Below, piece by piece: positions 1 to 7,688 of a stretch of 12,382 bases of DNA (within the stretch, counting starts at the first letter, position 1; every line of letters begins with the position of its first letter). Source of the stretch: Candidatus Sulfopaludibacter sp. SbA3 (lineage in GTDB: Bacteria; Acidobacteriota; Terriglobia; Bryobacterales; Bryobacteraceae). Position numbers and translations under genes: made by a program. The DNA is taken from assembly GCA_945900935.1 (NCBI GenBank), contig CAMDKT010000105.1, forward strand, positions 1-12,382, written 5' to 3'. The notes under the pieces were generated by a model. That model saw only the letters and a list, made by a program, of their open reading frames with translations, was not told the DNA's origin and made no database searches.

Positions 1-250
1 CGCCGATCGTGCCGGCGGCTTGCGGCATCTGTTTGCCGGCCAGTTTGACGAGCGCCGGCTTGTGCTCGAACAGGTCCATTTGGCTGACGCCGCCTTCCAT
101 GAAGAGGAAGATGCAGCGTTTGGCCTTGGCTGGAATGTGGGCGGGTTTGATGCCGAGCGGCGCTTCGGCGGCGAGCATATCCTGCAGCGCCAGGCCGCCA
201 AGGCCGAGCCAGGAGTTATTGAGAAAATTACGGCGGTTAATTATCGACAT
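1..250 (-). CDS. DUF1501 domain protein with Tat signal, N-terminal part (runs off the window)
   Basis: The minus strand from an ATG at 250 to base 1 stays open for 83 codons; the rest lies outside the window. The N-terminus has a twin-arginine motif, NRRNFL (residues 5-10), followed by a glycine/leucine-rich hydrophobic stretch (about 13-28) ending in AA-E. This points to export of a folded protein by Tat. Residues about 47-65 carry the family hallmark FLFMEGGVSQMDLFEHKP, the first conserved block of DUF1501 proteins, which belong to the alkaline phosphatase/sulfatase fold group and have no firmly known substrate. The start lies only 4 bp after the stop of the upstream PSD1 gene. A GGAG inside that gene's last codons (GTGGAGTAACTGC-ATG) is a good ribosome site, so the two are co-transcribed and probably translationally coupled. 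The PSD1/DUF1501 pairing is common in Planctomycetes, Verrucomicrobia and Solibacter-type acidobacteria. Confidence 0.9.
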   Translation of the reverse strand, partial: MSIINRRNFLNNSWLGLGGLALQDMLAAEAPLGIKPAHIPAKAKRCIFLFMEGGVSQMDLFEHKPALVKLAGKQMPQAAGTIG

Positions 251-254
251 GCAG

Positions 255-2846
255 TTACTCCACAAACAGGAATTCGTTGGAATTTAGGAGCACGCGGCAC
301 AGGGCGTCGAGTGGTCCGGGAAAGGAAGCGAAGCGGTCCGTTTCTTCGGGCGTCGGCGCGCGGTGCAGAATGCGTTGGAACGCGGCGCGGACTTGAGCGG
401 GTTTGGCGTCGCCGGCGTCTTTGATCAACAGCGCGGCGAGGTGTTGCGACTCCTCATGAATCAGGTTGCCGTTCATGAGCGACAAGGCTTGGAGCGGTGT
501 GGTGGTGGCGCTGCGGCGATCGCAGGATTCCGAGAAGACGGGCGCGTCGAAGGCGGCCATCATGGGCAGCGGCATGGAGCGGCGTTGGAAGGTGTAGATA
601 GACCGGCGGCGCATGTCGGATTCGTCGGCGTTGGTCTCCCACATCAGCGCGCCGCCGCGGCCGTAGCGGGCGAAGTCGGCCAGATCGGCGGGCAGGGCAG
701 GGAAGACGCTGGGGCCGCCTCGGGCGGGGTTCAGGCGGTTGCTGAGGTACAGGATTCCGTCGCGAATTTCTTCGGCTTGGAGGCGTCGGCGCGGGAAGCG
801 GGAGTATGGTTTGTCGTCGTTCGGATTTTCCGCGGCTTGGCGATAGGTCGCCGATTGCAGAATCAGTTTGTGCATCGCCTTCACGCTCCAACCGGATTCG
901 ATGAATTCATGCGAGAGCCAATCGAGCAGTTCCGGGTGCGTGGGGCGTTCGCCGTTGACGCCGAAATCACTGGGCGTGGCGACGATGCCGGTGCCGAAGT
1001 GATGCTGCCAAATGCGGTTGACCATGACACGCGCGGTGAGCGGGTTGTCCTTATTGGCGATCCATTTGCCGAGCGTCAGACGCCAGCCGCGGGTAGGGAA
1101 CTGGCGGTAGCGATCCTGTTCGATAACTGCACTTTCGGTGTTGCCGGTGATGGCGGTGAGGAAGCCGGCTTCGACGGGTTCGGCGGGCTGGCGATAATCG
1201 CCGCGCGTGAGGACGCGAGTGGGGGCGAGGTAGGGGCCGTTGGGCGGGCCGGAAACGTTTTTAACCGTGAGCGTGGTGGGCTGCCAGCGGCTGAGACGGC
1301 GGCGGTACGTGTCGATGATTTCCGAAAGTTCCTTGTGGCGGTCCCGCTCTACAGCGGTGAATACTTTCGAGGTTTCGCGGGCAATTTCGGCGCGGAGTTC
1401 GGTGACGCCGAGCACGTCAAAACGCTTGGCGATCACGGTGGGATCGGCTTCGCGCAAACGCTTGAGTAGCGCGACTTCGTAAGCGTCCAGCGCGTCCTTC
1501 TCTTCGCTGTCCTGCGTGCGGTCGGCGTCTTCCTTTAGCCCCGCGTGGCGCAGGCGTTCGGCGGGCGTGAAGATCGCGCTGTCCTTGCGGCGCATCTCCA
1601 AGCGCAGATCGTCAACACCCAATGGCTTAGAAGCGGCGGCGGTTCGCCGGCCGTCGCGGAATTTGGGCAGCAGATCCGCTTCCATTTTGTCGAGCGCCTT
1701 GCGCTCCGCGCCATTCTTCAGCAGCGCTTGCAAATCCTTTATCTGTGCGTCGGCGCGTTGTTTGAACTCTTCGTCCTTATACGGCACTTCCACGTTTTCC
1801 ACTTGAATCGCGTTGAAAAACGCCTGGAAACGGTAGAAATCCTTCTGGGGAATGGGATCGTATTTATGATCGTGACAGCGGGCGCAGCCGACCGTCAGGC
1901 CGAGAAAAACGGAGGCCGTGGTGCTGGTCACCTCGCTCAAATAATTCTGCCGGACTTCGTCGGCAACCAGATTCGACCGGTCCCACGGAGCGAGCCGCAA
2001 GAAACCAAGCGGAACGTGGCCCTGCACTTCGGGCGCATAGTTATTGCGCGTCTTGGAATGTTCATCGCCGCCGGCGAGTTGCTTCAACACGAAGCGGTCA
2101 TACGGCATGTCCTGATTCATCGCGTCGACGACCCAGTCCCGATAACGCCACGCATTGCCAATGGCGCCATCGCCTTCCAAACCCGAAGTCTCGCCGTAGC
2201 GGACGAGATCCAGCCAATGGCGGCCCCAGCGCTCGCCGTAGCGCGGATCGCTCAGCAGTTTTTCGATCAGATTTTCATAAGCTTTGGCGGAGTTGTCGGT
2301 GATAAAGGCATCGAGTTCGGCGGGTGTCGGGGGAAGGCCGATCAGATCGAAATAGACGCGCCGGGCCAGCGTGTTTTTGGCGGCCGGAGCTGCTGGCGTC
2401 ACGCCTTTTGCGAGGATGAAATTGTCGATGGCGTTCTTCGCGACGGCGGCGTTGCCAATCGCCGGCACGGCTGGTTTCACAGGCTTTTCGTAAGGCCAGC
2501 GCCAATCGCTTTTGGCTATCGCCTTGTCCTCGGGAAGCCCTTTGATCCAAGTCTCGACGGAGGCGATTTCTTCGGCGCTCAGTTCGCCGCCCAATGGCAT
2601 ACGCGGTGCCAGATCGCCCTTGATCATCTGCAGCAGCGGACTCTTCTCCGGATGGCCGCCGACCACCGCCACGCCGTGCTTCTTCCCGCCCTTGCGAATC
2701 GTCGCAAAATCCGTTACGACAAAATCACTCGCTTTTGTTTTTTCGCCGTGGCACGAGACGCACTTCGCCGTCAGCACCGCCGGCACCGGAACAGCGTGGG
2801 TAGTGAAAGTAAAAACGAAAGCACCGAGAAAAAGCCGCGTCCACAT
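255..2846 (-). CDS. Exported PSCyt1-DUF1549-DUF1553 (PSD1) protein
   Basis: This is an 863-residue protein with a short signal peptide (about 1-18, ending THA). A planctomycete-type cytochrome domain follows (about 24-105), with a heme motif CVSCH at 29-33. The DUF1549 domain (about 136-350) shows DNFILAK (141-147), DLIGLPPTPAEL (167-178), DPRYGERWGRHWLDLVRY (200-217) and a second CxxCH, CARCH at 321-325. A charged helical linker (about 360-520) contains an internal repeat. The DUF1553 domain (about 585-860) shows ARVMVNRIWQHHFGTGIV (605-622), DFGVNGERPTHPELLDWL (627-644) and DRRSATTTPLQALSLMN (776-792). The order and length fit the family. The function is unknown; a periplasmic redox or polysaccharide role is often suggested for it but is not shown here. 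It is followed 4 bp later by the DUF1501 partner. No Shine-Dalgarno is visible before the ATG; a TATAAT box sits 6 nt upstream instead. Confidence 0.95.
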   Translation of the reverse strand: MWTRLFLGAFVFTFTTHAVPVPAVLTAKCVSCHGEKTKASDFVVTDFATIRKGGKKHGVAVVGGHPEKSPLLQMIKGDLAPRMPLGGELSAEEIASVETWIKGLPEDKAIAKSDWRWPYEKPVKPAVPAIGNAAVAKNAIDNFILAKGVTPAAPAAKNTLARRVYFDLIGLPPTPAELDAFITDNSAKAYENLIEKLLSDPRYGERWGRHWLDLVRYGETSGLEGDGAIGNAWRYRDWVVDAMNQDMPYDRFVLKQLAGGDEHSKTRNNYAPEVQGHVPLGFLRLAPWDRSNLVADEVRQNYLSEVTSTTASVFLGLTVGCARCHDHKYDPIPQKDFYRFQAFFNAIQVENVEVPYKDEEFKQRADAQIKDLQALLKNGAERKALDKMEADLLPKFRDGRRTAAASKPLGVDDLRLEMRRKDSAIFTPAERLRHAGLKEDADRTQDSEEKDALDAYEVALLKRLREADPTVIAKRFDVLGVTELRAEIARETSKVFTAVERDRHKELSEIIDTYRRRLSRWQPTTLTVKNVSGPPNGPYLAPTRVLTRGDYRQPAEPVEAGFLTAITGNTESAVIEQDRYRQFPTRGWRLTLGKWIANKDNPLTARVMVNRIWQHHFGTGIVATPSDFGVNGERPTHPELLDWLSHEFIESGWSVKAMHKLILQSATYRQAAENPNDDKPYSRFPRRRLQAEEIRDGILYLSNRLNPARGGPSVFPALPADLADFARYGRGGALMWETNADESDMRRRSIYTFQRRSMPLPMMAAFDAPVFSESCDRRSATTTPLQALSLMNGNLIHEESQHLAALLIKDAGDAKPAQVRAAFQRILHRAPTPEETDRFASFPGPLDALCRVLLNSNEFLFVE

Positions 2847-2852
2847 ATCAGG

Positions 2853-2858
2853 ATTATA
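2853..2858 (-). promoter_or_regulatory. Candidate -10 box for the PSD1 gene (possibly leaderless)
   Basis: On the minus strand the 30-bp gap after RNase R contains a perfect TATAAT followed by CCTGAT and then the ATG at 2846. With usual sigma-70 spacing, transcription would begin at or next to the A of the ATG. No purine-rich ribosome site lies in the gap. The -35 side is weak: TTAATT at a 16-bp spacing. Confidence 0.45.
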
Positions 2859-2876
2859 TAGGAACTCTAACTTGAA

Positions 2877-5186
2877 TTAACGCTTCTTCTTTTTTCTCCC
2901 TGGTTGGGGCGGCTGCCAAATTCCGAATTGCAGCGACTTGGCGGCCGCGTCGACGCGGTACAAAACAACGCGAACCTTCTCGCCGATTGCGTACTCGCGG
3001 CGCGAGCGTTCGCCCACCATACGCCGCGCGTTGTCATGGAATTTAAAGTGGTCGCCGGGCAGCGTGTCGATGGGAATCAGCCCCTCGATGAAGAGTTGTT
3101 CCAGTTCCACGAACAGCCCGAATTTGGTGACGGAGATGATCATGGCGTCGAAGTCTTCGCCGACTCGGTCCATCATGAACTGAACTTTTTTCCACTCAAC
3201 CAAATCGCGTTCCGCCTCGCCCGCGCGGCGCTCCGTGAACGAGCAATCCGTGCCGATCTCCTCCATCTGTTCCTCGGTCCAGCCGGGCGACTCGCCATCC
3301 AGCAGCCGCCCGAGAACGCGATGGACCATCAAATCCGGATAGCGGCGAATGGGCGAGGTGAAGTGCGTATAGGTGTCGGCGGCCAAAGCAAAGTGGCCCT
3401 GATTTTCATTGCTGTAGCGCGCCTGTTTGAGCGAACGCAGCATCAGATAGCTGAGTATTCGCTCCTCCGGCTTGCCCTCAATTTTGCTGATCAATTTTTG
3501 ATAGTTGCGAGACGTCACCACGGCGCGCTCATCGGCGATGACGATATCGCGGCGCACTTTGCGGCCATCGCGGCGCTTGTCAACGACGCCGAACTTCTTC
3601 ACCGGCAGCGCGCCAAACGCCAGTGTGTAGCCGAACTGTGAGGCGATCTCCTCGAAATCGTGCACCTTTTTCACATCCGGAATTTCGTGAATGCGATAGA
3701 GCGAGGGCGCGTTGGCATGGGCGATGTGCGCGGCCACGGCTTCATTGGCGGCGAGCATGAACTCTTCAATAATCCGATGGGCGATGTTGCGGGCCGCGCG
3801 CGCGACGCCGGTCATCAAGCCATTGGCGTCGAATTCGATGAGCGATTCCGGCAGGTCAAAATCGATGGAACCGCGCTTGGTGCGTTTGCGATTCAGGATC
3901 AATGCGAGTTCGCGCATGTTCTCAAAGTGCGGAATCAAAGCGGCGTAAATGGTGCGTTCGGCCGCGTCGCCTTCCAGAATTCGATGCACCGACGTATAGG
4001 TCATGCGCGCCGCGGAGCGAATGATGCCGCGGCAGAACGATTGGCTCACCACGTCGCCGGCGTTGTCTAATTCCAACTCCGCCGACATCACCAGCCGGTC
4101 TTCATTGGGCCGCAAAGAACAGAGTCCGGTTGACAATTCGTGCGGCAGCATCGGCACGGCGCGATCGGGAAAATAAACGCTGGTGCCGCGGAAAAGCGCC
4201 TCTTTGTCGATGGAGGAATTGGGGCGCACGTAGTGGCTGACGTCGGCGATGTGGACGTCCAATCGCCAGTTGCCATTGGGGAGCCGTTCCACGAAAACAG
4301 CGTCGTCGAAATCGCGCGCCGTCTCGCCGTCGATGGTGACGATGGGCAATTCGCGGAAGTCTTTGCGCCTGGCGATTTCCTTGGCGGGGATCTCCGCTGG
4401 AATCGCCTGCGCCTGCGCGATGGCCTCTTCGGGGAACTGGTGCGGCAGATGATGTTTGCGAATGATGATCTCGACATCGATGCCGAAATCGCCGGGCTGC
4501 CCCAGGATTTCAATCACGCGGCCCACGCCGTCTTCGCCATCAGCGGGGAACTCGAGCAACTCCACGTTGACGATCATCCCGTCCATCTCTTCGGCGCTGG
4601 AGACGTTAATCGACTTGGTCCCGATGCGATCCTCGGACTTCGGCGCGGCGGGCAACTCCATGCCTTCGGGAATGTAGATCCACTGCTGCAACCGGTCGTC
4701 GTTGGGCTTCACCCAGTTGCCGCGGCGGCGCACGCGGAACTCGCCCACCACCGTCGCATGAGCGCGGTTGAGGATCTTCAGGATTGTGCCTTCGGCCTTG
4801 CCATCGGGCTTCACGAAGGTGATCTGCGCCAGCACGCGGTCGCCGTGCATGGCCGGTGAAATCGATGACGGCGGGATGAATATATCGCCCGCGATGTCCG
4901 CCACTTTCTGCAACGGCACGACGAAGCCAAAGCCATCGCGGTGGACAGAAAGCCTGCCGACGATGAAATCTTTGGAATGCGAGGCGGAGACAAAATGGCC
5001 GCTGCGATACTCGACGAGTAGGCCCTTATCCACCATGCCATTCAGCGCGTTTTCCAGGCCTTCGCGCTTGTCGCCATGCGCGCCGAGTTCGCGCAACAGA
5101 TTCTTGAAACTCGCCTTGGCATGGGGCATCTGCCGGATGCGGTCGAGGATTTCGCGGTCGGAAAGATGGAATGAAGAGTCTTGCAC
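2877..5186 (-). CDS. rnr: Ribonuclease R (3'-5' exoribonuclease)
   Basis: This 769-residue cytoplasmic enzyme degrades structured RNA processively from the 3' end and takes part in mRNA and rRNA turnover. The domains run in the usual order: a winged-helix region (about 8-66), OB/cold-shock domains (about 74-235, including GRLSVHRDGFGFVVP at 77-91 and DIFIPP at 101-106), the RNB catalytic domain (about 275-630) and an S1 domain (about 675-757, ISVTKFGLFVELE). The metal-binding aspartates are visible in DGETARDFDD (D286, D292, D294, D295). The motif HFTSPIRRYPDLMVHR (608-623) is the conserved arginine region of the active site. A basic tail, RKKKKR, ends the protein, as in many RNase R enzymes. 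The start is a GTG: an in-frame TGA lies 18 nt upstream with no ATG between. The divergent kinase gene begins 19 bp away. The 30-bp gap to the PSD1 gene leaves open whether the two share a transcript. Confidence 0.96.
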   Translation of the reverse strand: MQDSSFHLSDREILDRIRQMPHAKASFKNLLRELGAHGDKREGLENALNGMVDKGLLVEYRSGHFVSASHSKDFIVGRLSVHRDGFGFVVPLQKVADIAGDIFIPPSSISPAMHGDRVLAQITFVKPDGKAEGTILKILNRAHATVVGEFRVRRRGNWVKPNDDRLQQWIYIPEGMELPAAPKSEDRIGTKSINVSSAEEMDGMIVNVELLEFPADGEDGVGRVIEILGQPGDFGIDVEIIIRKHHLPHQFPEEAIAQAQAIPAEIPAKEIARRKDFRELPIVTIDGETARDFDDAVFVERLPNGNWRLDVHIADVSHYVRPNSSIDKEALFRGTSVYFPDRAVPMLPHELSTGLCSLRPNEDRLVMSAELELDNAGDVVSQSFCRGIIRSAARMTYTSVHRILEGDAAERTIYAALIPHFENMRELALILNRKRTKRGSIDFDLPESLIEFDANGLMTGVARAARNIAHRIIEEFMLAANEAVAAHIAHANAPSLYRIHEIPDVKKVHDFEEIASQFGYTLAFGALPVKKFGVVDKRRDGRKVRRDIVIADERAVVTSRNYQKLISKIEGKPEERILSYLMLRSLKQARYSNENQGHFALAADTYTHFTSPIRRYPDLMVHRVLGRLLDGESPGWTEEQMEEIGTDCSFTERRAGEAERDLVEWKKVQFMMDRVGEDFDAMIISVTKFGLFVELEQLFIEGLIPIDTLPGDHFKFHDNARRMVGERSRREYAIGEKVRVVLYRVDAAAKSLQFGIWQPPQPGRKKKKR

Positions 5187-5200
5187 TGCTAAAGTACAGT
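5185..5200. promoter_or_regulatory. Short dyad in the 19-bp divergent gap; overlapping -10-like boxes
   Basis: Only 19 bp (5187-5205) separate the GTG of RNase R from the ATG of the adenosine-specific kinase. The dyad ACTG-N8-CAGT spans this gap. TACAGT (5195-5200) lies 5 nt before the plus-strand ATG, and TACTTT (5196-5191, minus strand) lies 4 nt before the GTG. Both are weak -10-like sequences with no clear -35 partner. Promoters must overlap the genes or start very close to the start codons. The match is short and could be chance. Confidence 0.25.
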
Positions 5201-5205
5201 CTCAC

Positions 5206-5688
5206 ATGGTATTCAGTAACGTTCCAATTAACATTCCCAAAGACGCCAACATCATTTTTGGCCAATCGCATTTCATCAAGACGGTGGAAGATATTTACGA
5301 GGCGATCGTCAACACGAATCCAGCGATCAAATTCGGAGTCGCCTTCAACGAAGCTTCGGGACCGTGCCTGACGCGCGCCGATGGCAATGACCAGGAAATG
5401 ATCCAGTCGGCGATTGAGAATTTGCAGAGCCTGGGCTGCGGCCACACGTTTCTGGTGGTGCTGAAGGGCGGCTTCCCGATCAACGTTTTGGGACGTATCA
5501 AGGACGTTCCGGAAGTCGTGAATATTTTCTGCGCCACGGCGAATCCGGTGGAAGTGGTGATTGTGACCACTGGTCTGGGCCGCGGCGTGATGGGCGTGAT
5601 TGACGGCTCCAAGCCGCGCGGTGTGGAAACACCGGCCGATGTGGTTGAGCGCAAGGAGTTCCTGCGCAAGATCGGATACAAACGATGA
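5206..5688 (+). CDS. Adenosine-specific kinase family protein (PF04008/DUF355)
   Basis: This 160-residue cytoplasmic protein matches the family along its whole length. It shows GQSHFIKTVED (19-29), FGVAFNEASGP (43-53), GND (60-62), GHTFLV (79-84), FPINVL (90-95), the strong hallmark IFCATANPVEV (107-117), GVIDG (130-134) and the C-terminal ERKEFLRKIGYKR. The founding archaeal member was characterised as a small kinase specific for adenosine, unrelated to ribokinase-type adenosine kinases; I infer the activity here by family. The reading frame stays open upstream to 4768, but that extension lies antisense over RNase R. The ATG at 5206 gives the usual family length. It is the first gene of a likely four-gene operon, and its TGA overlaps the next ATG (ATGA). 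No clear Shine-Dalgarno is present. The family is best known from archaea and thermophiles, so horizontal origin is possible but cannot be judged here. Confidence 0.92.
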   Translation: MVFSNVPINIPKDANIIFGQSHFIKTVEDIYEAIVNTNPAIKFGVAFNEASGPCLTRADGNDQEMIQSAIENLQSLGCGHTFLVVLKGGFPINVLGRIKDVPEVVNIFCATANPVEVVIVTTGLGRGVMGVIDGSKPRGVETPADVVERKEFLRKIGYKR

Positions 5689-6695
5689 TCGCCTCCGTTG
5701 CTGAACTCGAAGAGCTGTTGAGCCGGCCGTCGGAGGCGGATCGCGAGGCGATGGCGGCATTAAGCGGCGACCTGCTGATCCTCGGCGTGGGCGGCAAGAT
5801 GGGGCCGACGCTGGCGTTGCGGGCCCGTCGCGCCGCGCCCGCTGGCAAGCGCATCATCGCCGCCGCGCGTTGGACCGAACCGGGCCTGCGGGAGCAGTTG
5901 GAGCACGCGGGCATTGAATGCCTGAAGGCTGATTTGCTGGATCCGGCGCAGTTGGCGGCGTTGCCGGATGCGGAGAATGTACTCGCCATGTTCGGCCGCA
6001 AATTCGGATCCACGGAAGATCCCACACTGACTTGGGCGATGAATGTGTACGCGCCGGGAATGGTCTGCGAGCGCTACAAGTCGTCGCGCATCGTCGCGTT
6101 TTCCAGCGGCAACGTGTACGGCTATTCGCACGTCGCGCGCGGCGGCAGCGTGGAGACGGACGAGACTTTTCCCGTTGGCGAGTACGCCTGGACCGGCCTC
6201 GGCCGCGAGCGTATTTATGACTACCATTCGCGCCGCAACGGCACGCCCACCATGCTGCTGCGGCTCAACTACGCCATCGACCTTCGCTACGGCGTGCTGC
6301 TCGATATCGGCACGCGCGTGTTCGAACGCAAGCCCGTCGATCTGGCCATGGGCGCGGCCAATGTGATTTGGCAAGGCGACGCGAACTCCGTTGCGCTGCG
6401 GGCGTTCCCACATGCCACAGCACCGGCCAGCATCTTGAACCTTACCGGCCCGGAAACGCTCAGCGTCCGCCGCATCGCCGAGACCATCGGCCAGCATCTC
6501 GGCATCAAGCCCGAATTCACCGGCGCTGAATCGACAGACGCGTTGCTCAACAACGCGCAGCGCTGCCATCGTCTGTTCGGCTACCCGGCGGTAACGCCGG
6601 ACGAAATGTTGGAATGGACCGCCCGATGGATCGCCTCCGGCGGAACAACTTTGAACAAACCAACCCACTTCGAAGCGCGCGATGGCAAATTCTAA
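5685..6695 (+). CDS. NAD(P)-dependent epimerase/dehydratase-like (extended SDR) protein
   Basis: This is a 336-residue protein. A helical lead of about 28 residues precedes a Rossmann fold. The nucleotide loop LILGVGGKMG (31-40) fits GxxGxxG at G34, G37 and G40. The strand RIVAFSSGNVYG (135-146) is the usual active-site serine/asparagine region of extended SDRs. The segment where YxxxK is expected reads EYAWTGLGRER (166-176): Tyr167 is present, but the lysine four residues on is replaced by glycine. The C-terminal part carries ILNLTGPETLSVRRIAE (250-266), the usual substrate-side region of UDP-sugar epimerase-like proteins. The substrate is unknown. Its 4-bp overlap with the kinase gene and 14-bp overlap with the next gene make translational coupling likely. 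Linked function with the DapA-like enzyme is inferred from this packing. It could be an oxidoreductase with altered chemistry or a non-catalytic binding protein. Confidence 0.85.
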   Translation: MIASVAELEELLSRPSEADREAMAALSGDLLILGVGGKMGPTLALRARRAAPAGKRIIAAARWTEPGLREQLEHAGIECLKADLLDPAQLAALPDAENVLAMFGRKFGSTEDPTLTWAMNVYAPGMVCERYKSSRIVAFSSGNVYGYSHVARGGSVETDETFPVGEYAWTGLGRERIYDYHSRRNGTPTMLLRLNYAIDLRYGVLLDIGTRVFERKPVDLAMGAANVIWQGDANSVALRAFPHATAPASILNLTGPETLSVRRIAETIGQHLGIKPEFTGAESTDALLNNAQRCHRLFGYPAVTPDEMLEWTARWIASGGTTLNKPTHFEARDGKF

Positions 6696-7683
6696 AGCAC
6701 TGGCCCGATTTCACCAGGGGACAGTGATCCCCGCGCACCCATTGGCATTGACGGCCGGGCGAAAGCTCGACGAGCGCCGCCAGCGGGCATTGACGCGCTA
6801 TTACCTCGATGCGGGCGTCGGCGGCGTGGCCGTCGCCGTCCACACCACGCAGTTCGCCATTCGCGAGCAGGGGCTGCTGGAACCCGTGCTCACATTGGCA
6901 CGCGAGGAAATGCGGGCCGATGACGTCATCGCCATCGCGGGCATTTGCGGGCCTACGAAGCAAGCGGAGCGCGAGGCCGCCTTGGCGCGCGATCTCGGCT
7001 ACGACGCGGGCCTGCTGAGCCTCGCCGCGCTCGTCAACGCCAATACGCGCAAGCTCATCGAACACGTGGAAGCCATCGCGGAGATCATCCCCGTCATCGG
7101 CTTCTACTTGCAGCCCGCCGTGGGCGGCCGCGTGCTGCCCTACGAATTCTGGCGCCAATTCGCCGAAGTGCAAAACGTGATCGGCATCAAGATGGCGCCC
7201 TTCAACCGGTATCAAACCATCGACGTTATTCGCGCCGTCGCCGATTCCGGGCGCGACGACATCACCCTCTATACCGGCAACGACGACAACATCGTCATCG
7301 ATCTCCTCACGCCGCACCACTTCAACCATCGAGTGATTCGTATCAAGGGCGGGCTGCTGGGCCATTGGGCTGTTTGGACGCGCCGCGCCGTCGAACTCCA
7401 CAACGATCTGCAGACCGTAACCGAGGCGCACCTCGCCAAGGCCATCGCCGTCACCGATTCCAACGCTGCGTTCTTCGACGCCGCGAACGGCTTTCACGGC
7501 TGCATTGCCGGCCTGCACGAAGTGCTTCGGCGTCAAGGTTTGCTCGAAGGCATCTGGTGCCTGGATCCAAACGAAGGTCTCGGCCCCGGCCAACTCGACG
7601 AGATCAATCGCGTCTACGCCGCCTACCCGGAATTGAACGACGACGCTTTCGTCAGCGAAAATCTTCACCGGTGGTTAGAATAG
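6682..7683 (+). CDS. Dihydrodipicolinate synthase (DapA) superfamily lyase/aldolase
   Basis: This 333-residue protein has the (beta/alpha)8 layout of class I aldolase/lyases. The Schiff-base lysine is in NVIGIKMAPF (K170). The tyrosine of the catalytic relay fits IGFYLQP (Y142). The phosphate/carboxylate-side region is GGVAVAVHTTQF (47-58), where true DapA has a GTTGE signature. This argues against lysine biosynthesis and for another pyruvate- or 2-keto-acid-dependent lyase. LYTGNDDN (196-203) and IKGGLLGHWAVW (221-232) line the expected later strands; the glycine-rich block differs from DapA. The length is longer than DapA (about 290), mainly at the C-terminus. The ATG lies inside the end of the SDR gene (14-bp overlap), and the sulfhydrylase gene starts 5 bp after its stop. 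The substrate cannot be read from the sequence. Confidence 0.88.
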   Translation: MANSKALARFHQGTVIPAHPLALTAGRKLDERRQRALTRYYLDAGVGGVAVAVHTTQFAIREQGLLEPVLTLAREEMRADDVIAIAGICGPTKQAEREAALARDLGYDAGLLSLAALVNANTRKLIEHVEAIAEIIPVIGFYLQPAVGGRVLPYEFWRQFAEVQNVIGIKMAPFNRYQTIDVIRAVADSGRDDITLYTGNDDNIVIDLLTPHHFNHRVIRIKGGLLGHWAVWTRRAVELHNDLQTVTEAHLAKAIAVTDSNAAFFDAANGFHGCIAGLHEVLRRQGLLEGIWCLDPNEGLGPGQLDEINRVYAAYPELNDDAFVSENLHRWLE

Positions 7684-7688
7684 TTCGC

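Noticed and set aside
363..1469. Plus-strand 368-residue open frame opposite the PSD1 gene
   Set aside because: It lies fully antisense to a well-conserved gene, has no recognisable domain, and its composition is typical of the mirror frame of GC-rich coding DNA. The same holds for the 438-residue frame at 1545-2861.
4768..5205. Upstream extension of the adenosine-specific kinase frame
   Set aside because: It overlaps RNase R antisense, and family similarity begins at 5206 with the normal length.
6547..7668. Minus-strand 373-residue open frame
   Set aside because: It is antisense to the SDR and DapA-like genes, which have clear motifs; its own translation shows no family features.
6945..7688. 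Upstream extension of the metY reading frame
   Set aside because: The extension is arginine-rich, out-of-frame translation of the DapA-like gene; homology to MetY begins at the ATG at 7689.
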